Assembly (NCBI GenBank): GCA_047967505.1
Contig: CM106540.1
DNA: 64,000 nt
Strand: one strand, 5' to 3'
Origin: Dipteris shenzhenensis
Taxonomy: Eukaryota; Polypodiophyta; Polypodiopsida; Gleicheniales
Positions 11,850 to 21,360 of this stretch are shown piece by piece (the first letter of the stretch is position 1; each line of letters begins with the position of its first letter). Below the pieces are notes generated by a model. It searched no databases. It was not told where the DNA came from and saw only the letters and a program-made list of their open reading frames with translations. The position numbers and the translations under genes were made by a program.

Positions 11850-13866
11850 GGGAGACCAAGTTTTGTAGCCTAAGGTCTCTATAGGAGCCGGTAGGCTGTC
11901 CAAAGGGAGACTTTGAGTGGCACTACATTGGAATATGCACAGATTGTAATTTGAAGAAGAGGCAATATGATGTCTGCCCAATTGAAATGGGGGAAGACAA
12001 ACCGTTGCTCTAAAATGGAGGAGATTTGAACATTTTAGTGTTGAAGAATTGGGTAAAAAGAGATTGCAAAACTATGGCATACACAAAAGACTTTGGCATG
12101 CTCATGTTCTATCTGAGAACAATGTTAGATGACCTCCTTGCAAAAACAAACCTAGGGACAAGGGAGGAAAAAGGAGGACATGCTTCATGACTAGCTGTTT
12201 GATATGGAGGCAACAGATATAGTGAATATTCATTCCCATGGCTATCGCTTTTCCTATTCCTTTAAGGTACTTGTCAAGGTCATGATGTAGGTATCTTTTG
12301 GTAGGACAAGGCAGAGGCTTTTGATGATGTATAGAGTGTCGAGTGTAGGATGAAGAGGACCCCTAGTGAAAGGAGGAGTTACTATGGGCATACAAGTAGG
12401 CAGAGAGTAGCAAGAAGTTGTTGAGAAGAGTGTGTGCTAAAATCTATGATGATAGATGGCTACTATCGTATAAGAGCACTAAGCCAAGGGATCTTATAGA
12501 GTACTTCAATCCATCCCAAAATAAGTGCTTTAGAATTTTAGTGCCAGCTAGCAAGATCAATAGTTCAGGAAGTGCCTTGCCAATTTTCCCCATGACACCA
12601 TCGTCTCTGTAATAGATTTTCCTGAAAATTAGTCATTTCAAGAACAAGATGAGATACAAAGTGCTAACTAGTACAACAAGGAGGTATCAATTCTAGTTCA
12701 TATCACATACAGTCATTTGCTTATTCTTTGTATGGATAATGCCATCTGCTTGTGCTGAGTCAGAGTCTAGGTCAGTGCAATGCACTTATCATTTCTACAT
12801 TTTAGATAATAGGGAACATGACACCATATTTGTGCAACATGCTTTTCTATTACATTGGGAATGGCTAAAAAATGATGATCCCCATGTATAAGAAAATATA
12901 AACAACATTTGGTGTGGTCAGATGGTGCTTCCTCTTAGTTTAGATCAGCCCGTGGATTCTACTTTGCCTCAAGGTTTAATGGCATGGAATTTCTTTGGGT
13001 CTGAACAGCCATTGCAAGGGGGAACATGATGGATGTGGTGCTATTATTAAGTGAGCTATATTTAAACACCAACTAACATGCCTCAAGAAAATCTCAATGA
13101 TGCCCATGATGCTATAACATGGCTCACAACCAACCTCTCCATAGGGGCACAATCAATGTATGGTAAACAAAACCTCAAGAATAGCATCGTGCACAAAGTG
13201 TTCCATGAAGTGAAAGAGAATGAAGTGTAAAGGATAAATAGACATGATTGTGAGGCCATTAAAGGAACTCGTAGTTTGCACATCATATGGGTCTTCTCAA
13301 ACAACCATGTGCTTAAACAAGAAAACTTTCTTGTTTTTGTAGTGCATGCATTATAGGAGATCATGACAACTATGAGGACATTACAATTCTATGAAGAGAT
13401 GGGAGACAGTTCAAGTTTTTCCTCTACATGATGATCTAGTGACATCACCACATTTTGGGGAGTCTTTTCATGACCTCACTAACTATTTGGAAGAGGGGCA
13501 TAGCTTTACAGTTGTTGCTGACTCTGGGGAGAATGAGGAAGATGACCCATACTTTGTGATGTAGTGCACCAAGCCCAAGCACAAGGTTGAGGAAGCTTTT
13601 AAGAATCATCGGGGAATAAGCTACAAGAAGTGGGACGTAGAAATTGGAGCTGTATGCTCACTGTACGGTACAATAAAAGATCCAAGAGAGGCCAAAATTA
13701 GGAACTATCACATAAGAGTATGCAAACATTTGTGTACTCTCATTTAGTAAGAGCTATTAAGTTTCAATTGTAGGCTCTGCCTAGACAAGAGAAGGGCAAG
13801 AGTATCTTCAAAATGGATTTTGACATGCGCATGAGCATGGGGTGCCTTGAAGTAGTGGATGACTAA

Positions 13867-14271
13867 GACAACACAATAAAATGCATCCTAAGGAAAAATA
13901 TTTCACTTATCCGGGAAAAATGGATAAACACCAAACCCACCACACTTGTTTGACAACCACTGTGATTGTCTTATGTAAATACCAAATAGTAAATTCTGAC
14001 TGTGCTAGTTTTACAATCACTATGCTTGTTCAATGTAAATCCCAAATAGTAAATCCCCACTGAGCTTGTTTTATAACCACTGACCCACTATTTTTTTTTA
14101 TTATTCCCAAGTGATGCATGTATTCTAGTATTAAAAAGGTATTAGTATGTAAAAATAAAATGTATGCCACCTATCTTATAAAACCTCCAGAGTGGTGACC
14201 ATATTCATCTTGTAATAATTTTGAAGGAAAACCACCATGATCCTAAAACAACTTGTATAAATGAAATTTTT
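13867..14271. repeat. Short repeats with palindromic cores downstream of the transposase
   Basis: GACAACCACTGTGATTGTC (13952-13970) is an almost perfect palindrome. A diverged second copy, ACAATCACTATGCTTGTTC, follows near 14012, and a third trace (TTATAACCACTGACCCAC) near 14070. Each is followed or preceded by CCAAATAGTAAAT. The spacing is about 60 bp. Confidence 0.6.
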
Positions 14272-14385
14272 GATATGGCCCTTGAGGTGTCCCCTTTATG
14301 GGCAAGGGCCATATCAACATGCCCTATATGTCAAGTGACATGTCGGCCCTTGCCCTTTAGGGGACCCATCAAGGGTCCATATATC
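14272..14385. repeat. Long foldback (about 40-nt arms, 34-nt loop)
   Basis: The left arm 14272-14310 (starts GATATGGCCCTTGAGG, ends GGGCAAGGGCC) and the right arm 14345-14385 (starts GGCCCTTGCCC, ends AAGGGTCCATATATC) are reverse complements with only a few mismatches. It could be a small inverted-repeat element or encode a hairpin RNA. Confidence 0.8.
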
Positions 14386-14630
14386 ATATGCAATGTGGGT
14401 TGTACTACCGCCGTGCTGGTTGTGATACTAAAATAACTTGTTTGTGTAAAGGAAGATCCTTAAAAAACCTCAAAACAACTTAATTTGTATAAAGGAAACT
14501 TGTGATCAAATGGTTGCAAACCTTGTTCAAACAACTTTGGCAATAATGAAATAGTGGTTTCATTAATAATTGCACAGATACATCTCATACATTTGAGGTC
14601 CTTCAGCTAATCCTCTTGCTTGGAGGTCTT
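14386..14630. other. Short gap, nothing recognised
   Basis: AT-rich sequence between the foldback and the minus-strand pseudogene. One further palindrome-like GCCGTGCTGGTTGTGA lies at about 14410. Confidence 0.4.
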
Positions 14631-16020
14631 TTAGGTACATCCACACTTGGAGGATGGGACCTTCTTGCTCCTTTCCTTCAGGGGGCTAGTTCCACGTTTT
14701 ACCTTTTGCTTTGAGCTCCCTTCAATCAGGTCACTTTGAGCTTCTTGGGAAGATCGGCCCTTCTTTGTAAGGCTCGAGCTTGGATGCCTTTGCTTTAGGC
14801 TACCTTCTTTTAGGGGGCTGATCAAGGCCCTTTCTTTTTTCCTGGTAGATCCACCTATCAAGTTTTGCTATAGCTTCTTGTCTCCATTGTGGATAGATGA
14901 AACATGTAGGCACAATTGATCTTTCCATGACATGGGTAGTGGGAGGCCACAAACAAGATCTCTGCCAAGTGAGTTTGCATCCACAAATATCCCAAATCAA
15001 TACACGTGCAGAGCATGGCCATAGTGGGGCCATCAAATCATGCACTCATCTATGATGTGCAAATGGAAGACCATGCACTTCTTACCTTGCTGTATCATTA
15101 GAGTATCATTAGAGGATAGTCATTCGCTTTAACCAATGTGGCTGTCAATAACATAGTTTGACCCTATGCATTAGCAAGATATTTCTTGATTCCTTCTTGC
15201 CTCATCTTGAGGGTGCAAATGATCTCCTGCAGCACCTCCACTTGGTGCTCACTCGCTACAATAGCTCTAACTCATTCTATCATCTACTCTTGAACTTGGT
15301 GAAATTGTGTAGCAGCTTCTGTGAACGCATGTTTCAAGAGATCCAATCTTTGTTGGGTTTTAAACAAGACGAAGGCCTGTTTGTCAAAACTTTCAAGAGC
15401 CATGGCAAGATCTTGTAGCGCTAGTGCAAGCCGATTTCATGGACTTCTACATATCCTTCCAAAATTGCACATTCTTATTATCTCCTCTATCATGATTTTT
15501 CTCTACCCGATCTGCATCCTTCCTTGACTTGAAGCTCTCTCCCAACTCCTGCATTGATGCACGGGTTTTTGCATTCTCCCTTTGTAGTTGCTCGATCATT
15601 TCGTCCTTATCAATGTTCAATGCATTTTGCATTTTGTAGAGTCATTGGTAAAGAGCCTGTGCATCGGCTCTATGATCTTCAAGAATGTTTTTCAACCATA
15701 CTTGCTCTTGCTTAGCTTTGTCCTCATCTATTATAATGTCATCAAGCTATTGATGTAGCAGCTTGATGCACTTCTCAGCTTACTTCACCATCTGCACTAA
15801 TCTAAACATTCGAGCATAAATCTAAACTATTTGATCTCTTTCAGGATTTCTATAAGACTTGTGCTTGCAAATCACCTCCATGAATAGAGGTGCCTTTCAA
15901 TCATGCTTTCACTGATGTTAATCTTATGACTTTGACAAACAATGTATCCATCCTTCACATTCACTTCATCCATCAACTTGATGAAGTTGGGGAGACATCC
16001 AAATAGGGATTTGTAAGACT
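14631..16020 (-). pseudogene. Decayed coiled-coil protein frame, convergent with the transposase
   Basis: Read from 16020 down to 14631, a mostly continuous minus-strand frame appears, broken by about eight stops and a few frameshifts. The first part has LPNFIKLMDEVNVKDGYIVC and ICKHKSYRNPERDQIV. The middle is highly charged and heptad-like, with segments AEKCIKLLHQ, LDDIIIDEDKAKQEQVWLKN, ALNIDKDEMIEQLQRENAKT and QELGESFKSRKDADR. Next comes MALESFDKQAFVLFKTQQRL with ASEHQVEVLQEII. The end (15045-14631) is Cys/Trp-containing, then strongly basic and Ser/Lys rich (PPKRR, KKGRSSQEAQSD, KSKKVPSSK-like). The most frequent breaks are TAG or TAA where Gln or Lys would fit, as expected of decay from one ORF. 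I do not recognise a family; a DNA-transposon accessory protein is an inference from position. The open stretches at 14631-14861, 14800-15045 and 15447-15632 are pieces of it. Confidence 0.55.
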
Positions 16021-16022
16021 GT

Positions 16023-16125
16023 GTGAGGAGCTCTTGTAGGCCACAATTTCAATATTCAAGGAGGAATGATTGTATGAGGAGCTCTCACATGTCATGATTT
16101 CAAGACTAGGGGAGGAAAGATTGTA
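16023..16125. repeat. Two diverged direct copies, about 51 bp each
   Basis: TGAGGAGCTCTTGTAGG..GGAGGAATGATTGTA (to 16074) and TGAGGAGCTCTCACATG..GGAGGAAAGATTGTA (16075-16125) align along their length. Confidence 0.75.
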
Positions 16126-17689
16126 TAACTCTCTTAGACAGTGTAGAGATGGAGGAGCAGGATGACATATTTAGGAGGGGATCCATTGTAAGAGGGCATA
16201 GAAGTCATAGGAAGAGTGCAACAAAGAAAAGTCAAGAGGTGATAGCAAAGGGAGTCAAAAATGGCAAAGGAGTAATTAGACAAAACAATGAAAGGAGTCA
16301 GAAATGGTGAATGAAATGGAATAGTGGAGACTTAAGTAGAGTGAAGGCCACCATGGTGGTCTAGTTCATGTGATAGTGGTTGTTTGAGGTAGCTAAACCA
16401 TGTCTTCTTTTGCCAAATTAGGTAGACTACATTTACTTATTAGCAGCCACCATGGTGGTTCCTTGATTAGATGTTGCATTGCTAGTGACCAGGCAATTAA
16501 GTTCTAGTTTGAAAGATTTGACATTCAATACAAAGCTAAGGTAGAATAATTTCCATAGCTTTCATAATGCATACGTGAACTCTTGGTGGGATAATAATCC
16601 TCTTTCAATGCATCTAAGTTGAATCTAGCGGCACCAATTTGCTTCCAAATAGTATTTCTCCAATTAGATGTAGATGTAGAAGACTTTGATTCTAATCCGA
16701 AAAATTGTTATTGCGAAGGCATTAATAACGATTCGATCTCTAGGTGTAGGTGTTCCATAGTAAGGTAGCTTAACCATTTTTCCCCTCCCAGGGAGAATCT
16801 GTTGACAACTCTTTACAATCCCAAAGGGTTACTCTTGACGAATGTGGAAACGGAGCAAAGGACTATTTGGACGAGTGGTAGGTGAATAATTGGTGCCTAA
16901 TTTTGACTAGGCTTGCATGCGATTTAATTACGTGACTTAATTACCAATAACCAACATGGTAGCTCCTTCAAGATTCTCATCACAATGGCTCAAATTTTGA
17001 TTAATTTAAGGTTCTTAATTAATATTAGAGTACCACTATTTCTATTTAGCAGCCCCAAACATGATTTAACTACTTTGCCATCATTCACCCCTATTTTGCT
17101 ACTTTGCTCCATGCTCCCTCCTCTAGCTCTCATCTACCCCTGATTGGTTACCTTGCTTCATGCTCCCTCCTTGAGCTCTCATCCACTCATCTACTCCCCT
17201 TCTCATGTGCTCCACTGCTCACCCACTCTTTTTACCATGCCACAAGCTGCAAGACACTACCCAACATTACTACCCCCCTTGATACAACATGATACCAATC
17301 TTGTCTACTTTCTCATATAAGGTCATTGTGTTATACTCTCGACTTGAAATGTCTGCTCTTATGGAATTTCTTTGTAGTCTCCAATGATTCCCCCCACATC
17401 TCTATGTCACCACCTTGGATGGTATGCACATAGCTGACCTCTTTATGGCTTTGCTCTATGGGATTCTGTGGAGACGTTGATGAATGGCTAAGGATTTTTA
17501 GAGTAGAGTTTTCTCGTGTTGTTGGGGGGGTTGAATTCTGAGTCCAACATTTTTGCATGACCTTTGGTCTCTCCATCTTCTCTCCATTAGCTCCCCAAAA
17601 ATTCAAATGCAGCAAATTGGACTGACCTTTGTGAATACAAGAATGTACAGTTGTCTATCAACAATCAATAATATTGAGCTGTACAAATA
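16126..17689. other. Non-coding stretch with scattered CCATGGTGGT motifs
   Basis: GGCCACCATGGTGGTC (about 16347), AGCCACCATGGTGGTTCC (about 16445) and AACCAACATGGTAGC (about 16950) are variants of the palindromic motif of the 11.1-11.7 kb repeats. The sequence at 17.1-17.3 kb is C/T-rich. No gene seen. Confidence 0.5.
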
Positions 17690-18135
17690 TCCTCTTCGCA
17701 ACTTTTGCTCAACGAGGCTTATGATTCATAACCAATTAGCAATGGCTGAGTGGTTATCCCCAATGGATGTAATCATTTGGTCTCTAAGGCTCTCAACAAC
17801 TGCTGAGTTTTTATAAACGTACTCTCTTTTATTCAAATTTTGCTCCATGAGGCTCTGTTGTTAGTCTTTATAAGCTGTGTTTGGATGTAGATGTAATCTC
17901 TTTTATTCAATTTTTGCTTGATGATGCAATTTTTAAGGCTCTAAGTCTCTCAGTAATTGCTATTTTATAAATGTAATCTCCTTTGTTCAATTTTTGCTCC
18001 ATGAGGCTCTCAGCAAACTGCTGAGTTGTTAGTTTTTATAAAGTGTCTTTGGATGTAGATGTAATCTCTTTTGTTCAGTTTTTGTTGAATGAGGCTCTCA
18101 GTAATTATTGAGTTGTTATAAATTATCCTAGGATG
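17690..18135. repeat. Tandem array, about 74-88 bp unit, roughly five diverged copies
   Basis: The string GTAATCTCTTTT(A/G)TTCA or a variant starts at 17819, 17893, 17973 and 18061, followed by TTTTTGCTCCATGAGGCTCT and then (T)CAGCAA-CTGCTGAGTTGTTA. A further diverged copy lies at about 17690. The copies contain a short palindrome CAGCAA..CTGCTGAG. Confidence 0.85.
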
Positions 18136-18244
18136 TCGGGTGTAAGTTTTAAATTTAATATGAATAATACTATTATTACAATCATTATTGTTAGTAGTCA
18201 TTGCTAATAGCAGTCATTGGTGGTTGTAGTCATTACATAAGCAA

Positions 18245-18640
18245 TTGGAGCACAAGGAAACACATTTTCCTTGGTTTTAGGATTAACTAAAAGCAATACT
18301 AAAATAGTTTCAAGAGCCAGCATGGTGGTTTCAAAGAAATACATTTTCCTTGGTTTAGGATTAATTGCAACCCGCACTAAAATAAAACCAGTGCAATGTT
18401 TGCACAAGGGAACACATTTTTGTTAGTTTAGGATTAACTTTAAACAAATGAAATATGTTTCCTCAAATTTGAATTGACTTTTAAGCAAATAAAAATGTTT
18501 AACTTTGTGCAACGACTGCACTAAAATAGAACCAACGTGATTGTTACAAGGAAATACATTTTCCTTGGTTTAGGATTAACTAAAAATAGAACTAGCATGG
18601 TGGTTGCACAAGGAAATACATTTTTCCTCGTTTATCATTA
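18245..18640. repeat. Diverged tandem array of a hairpin-forming unit ending in CAGCATGGTGGTT
   Basis: The unit is roughly GCACAAGGAAATACATTTTCC, then TTGGTTTAGGATTAACTAAAA, then ACCAGCATGGTGGTT. Copies begin near 18249, 18331, 18401, 18546 and 18605. AAGGAAA and TTTCCTT are inverted repeats around a 4-6 nt loop. Spacing varies from about 60 to 145 bp because of indels. Confidence 0.8.
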
Positions 18641-20159
18641 ACTTTTAACCACTTGTTTTAAACTCGATCCAAAATATATGAAAAATTGTGAGACTCCAAT
18701 GTGGATCTCGCATGACCCAACTAATTAATGTAAATATATTTCCTTTGGTTTACTTAAGAGTAGCTACAGCCACCTCCAAGAACCAACGCGGAGGTCACAC
18801 CAAGCCAACATTAGCACGGTGGTCTCGTGAATCTAGATCAGGTGAACGTAGATGATAGGTGGTGACCTACAGTAGATGATAGGATAGACTGTGGATAGTT
18901 TGGTGTACAAAGATACAGCACAGAGACTATGCGAAGGAGGGCAGAACTACTTGTGCAATGATATGTGTTGATATTTGCGGTGTTTGTAATAGCACTTTTT
19001 GATAGATTGTGTCTCATTACTATGCCAGTAAGGGAATCATTACATTGGGAAAATTTTGGTGAGTGCGCAAGTCCACCTAAAATTCAAAATATCACCCACC
19101 AATGCATCACGTTGTGCCCCCAAAACTACCCCTAAAATAGTGTTGAGATTGGCTACACCTGATCGTGCATTGATCCTCCCATCATATTAGAACTTAGAGC
19201 CTAGGATGGTGAATACTAGTTCTTAAAGCATATAAAACCAAAGATACTAGAGGGCCATCAGGATGACTACTGAATATAAAGCATAATAATCTTCAAATGT
19301 GCTCAAGGTAACTCGCTAGGTAGCCAGTGGTAAGAATCCCCCCCCCCCCCCCCGTCGCCCTCCAATTCATAGACACATACACAACAAAGAAAACAAACAT
19401 ATAGACTAAAATCAACACATGCCAACCCATATAACACATAAACATATGTGACAAAAGCAAACAACATATGCAAGACAAATTATGAACAAGATGACTAACA
19501 TATCATGATAACCCACATAACTAAGTACCAAAAGCCCACTTTAAGTCACAAACATGAGTCACAAACAGTCTAGAGACATAGGCTTCTCTCAAAAATAATG
19601 GTACGTGGGGATAATGTGTAGGTGGTGAGTTGTCTAGAGACCTCCCCATACATCGTGAACTCCTACTGCTCCCTGTCTTCCCAACGTGGACTCCTTTGGG
19701 TGTCCAAAGGTGTGAAGCTGTTCTTGTTTTCTGTTTGCAAGGTGATAGTGAGGGCTCCATTCCTCAAGACATAAATAAAGAGTCTAAACAAGACATCCAT
19801 AACTAAACCCATGCACCAATACTTATGAGCACCTAGAAACCACTAGAAGATAGCAAAACTAATGAATTAAGTAGACATTACAAGCAAGCCATGCAAAAAA
19901 AATCCATGTGCCCGCACTCTAAGTGCACCTAGAAACCACAAGAAGACAAAAAACTCAAAAAATGCACCCATAGGCAAGAAATCGACTTGCAATGAAAAAC
20001 ATAATGGAGCACATGCAACAAACACTATGACCACATAAACAAAAACGACATAATAAAAACACTTAGCAACCAAACTAGTAGCTAGTTAGTTAGGAGCAAA
20101 CAAAAATGGGCGAGAGGAAGAGAAAGAAAAAGAGAGTGAAAAACCACAAAATGAGGATG

Positions 20160-20161
<2 letters not shown>
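18641..20161. other. Intergenic sequence with a C16 homopolymer
   Basis: More TTAGCACGGTGGTC-type motifs occur at 18808. A run of 16 C lies at 19338-19353, where sequencing or assembly length is unreliable. Short minus-strand open frames at 19.3-20.1 kb show no motif. No gene seen. Confidence 0.5.

Positions 20162-20219
<58 letters not shown>
20162..20219. repeat. (GA)n microsatellite
   Basis: About 58 bp of GA with two A interruptions. Confidence 0.95.
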
Positions 20220-21230
20220 TAACCAAAATGTTGACCCCTCAAAAATCCATTTTAAACGTTGAGGTAGAGAAAGTAGGAGATCGAAAGATGTTGCTAGGTA
20301 CAAAAAATCCTATTCACCTCTTCATAATCTATGAATCTCCCTCTTTCATGATTTGCAACACTCCCTCTTTCATGATGATCTATGGAGACTTAAAACTAAT
20401 ACTACGATAAAAACAATATGCTATTGTGATTATTGAGCCACCTTTCCATTGTTCAAGTTGTGCCATAAATTGCATCTTCAATGAGAGCTACATGGAATAC
20501 TAATTTAAATAATCTCATATGGTAAGGAAATTTATAGAGTGCAAGGGCGAGTCACAATATGTGGGCATGGATTCATTATCTAGGTAATTTTGCACATGTG
20601 TTCATGGTGATAGTTGTGCCAGCTACTAAATATCATAAGGTGGATTCCACAGTGCTTAAAGTCCATATAATGTAGTACTTCTTATAGATTCCTCTTAGAC
20701 CAAGTAATGTAAGAGAACATCTCCACACATTCCAATTGCTTATCAAACTTAGTCACTATCATACTGATTTCTTACTTGGTAAAAAATCAAGCAATAAAAT
20801 ACCATGTAGATATCCCTCTCACCAAGGACTAGCTAGTTGATGGTACAATATTCTCTATGGCTAGATAATCATATAAGCTCTACATACATGGAAAGGGCAT
20901 CTACTTTTTTACCCATCTCTCTTATTATAATAGCAAGTATACCTCTCCTATAAATAATCTTTTGCCATGACATCTAATTCTAGCAACTTATTTACATGGC
21001 AAATAAACAAGCAACAAGAAGGGAATCCACCCCAATCAATGGAACTTGCTATAAAAGTATATGTGAAATTAAAAAATGGATATCATATCATGATTTAAGT
21101 ACCATTATTTTGGCAAAATTAATCCCATCAAGAAGTCAACCATCACAGGGATACCGTATATAAAAGCATTATGTTCAAGATTAAATAATAAAGCACAAAT
21201 CAATTAGAAGTTAGTTTAGATCAAAATATG
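20220..21230. other. Intergenic sequence, nothing recognised
   Basis: AT-rich, no frame with a motif, no repeat seen. Confidence 0.4.
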
Positions 21231-21360
21231 TCTGTGTGTGTGGTTGTGGTGTGCACATGTGCATGCATGCGTGCATGTGTAGGGGGGGTGCACACGCATA
21301 CACATGCATGTGTGTGTGCATGTGTGTGTGTGTGTGTATGTGTGTGTGTGTGTGTGTGTG
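21231..21360. repeat. (TG)n-rich microsatellite, compound
   Basis: TG runs interspersed with CATGCATG and a short G run; the long open frames here are its translation. Confidence 0.95.

Larger units (their letters stand above)
10655..13866 (+). pseudogene. Decayed DNA-transposon transposase (DFAENY / SDG / HGKG-DG type), frameshifted
   Basis: Pieces in transposase order: a basic N-terminal segment (10655-11113: KGVCKLDQLPAKRVILDMLV, RSWASIKCKKRRDS, FSPNKKNICKKRMG); a Cys motif CPKGDFEWHYIGICTDC..CP (about 11896-11980); LKWRRFE (about 12010); RKCLANFP then VSVIDFPEN followed by a stop (about 12569-12632; relatives read DFAENY); DEIQSAN..KEVSILVHITY (about 12648-12710); YHFYILDNREHDTIFVQHAF (about 12789-12849); WSDGASS (12915-12935) with a stop for the expected Gln, then FRSARGFYF; HCKGEHDGCG (13010-13039), where relatives have HGKG; KGTRSLHIIW (about 13259-13290); SCFCSACIIGDHDN (about 13330-13372); a C-terminal block ending VYSHLVRAIKF. 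The last frame closes at TAA 13864-13866. At least five frameshifts and about eight stops make it non-functional. The two Asp-Gly blocks suggest a DDE-type nuclease. I do not name a superfamily; the assignment rests on remembered motif patterns of transposase-like eukaryotic proteins. Confidence 0.75.

Noticed and set aside
15158-15527. Plus-strand frames of 86 and 68 codons
   Set aside because: Antisense to the more coherent minus-strand coiled-coil frame.
17690-18640. CRISPR-like array
   Set aside because: Units are diverged end to end with no distinct repeat/spacer pattern, in a plant genome context; these are ordinary tandem repeats.
19338-19353. C16 tract as a structured (i-motif) element
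   Set aside because: A plain homopolymer without the spaced C-tracts of an i-motif; its length may be a sequencing artefact.
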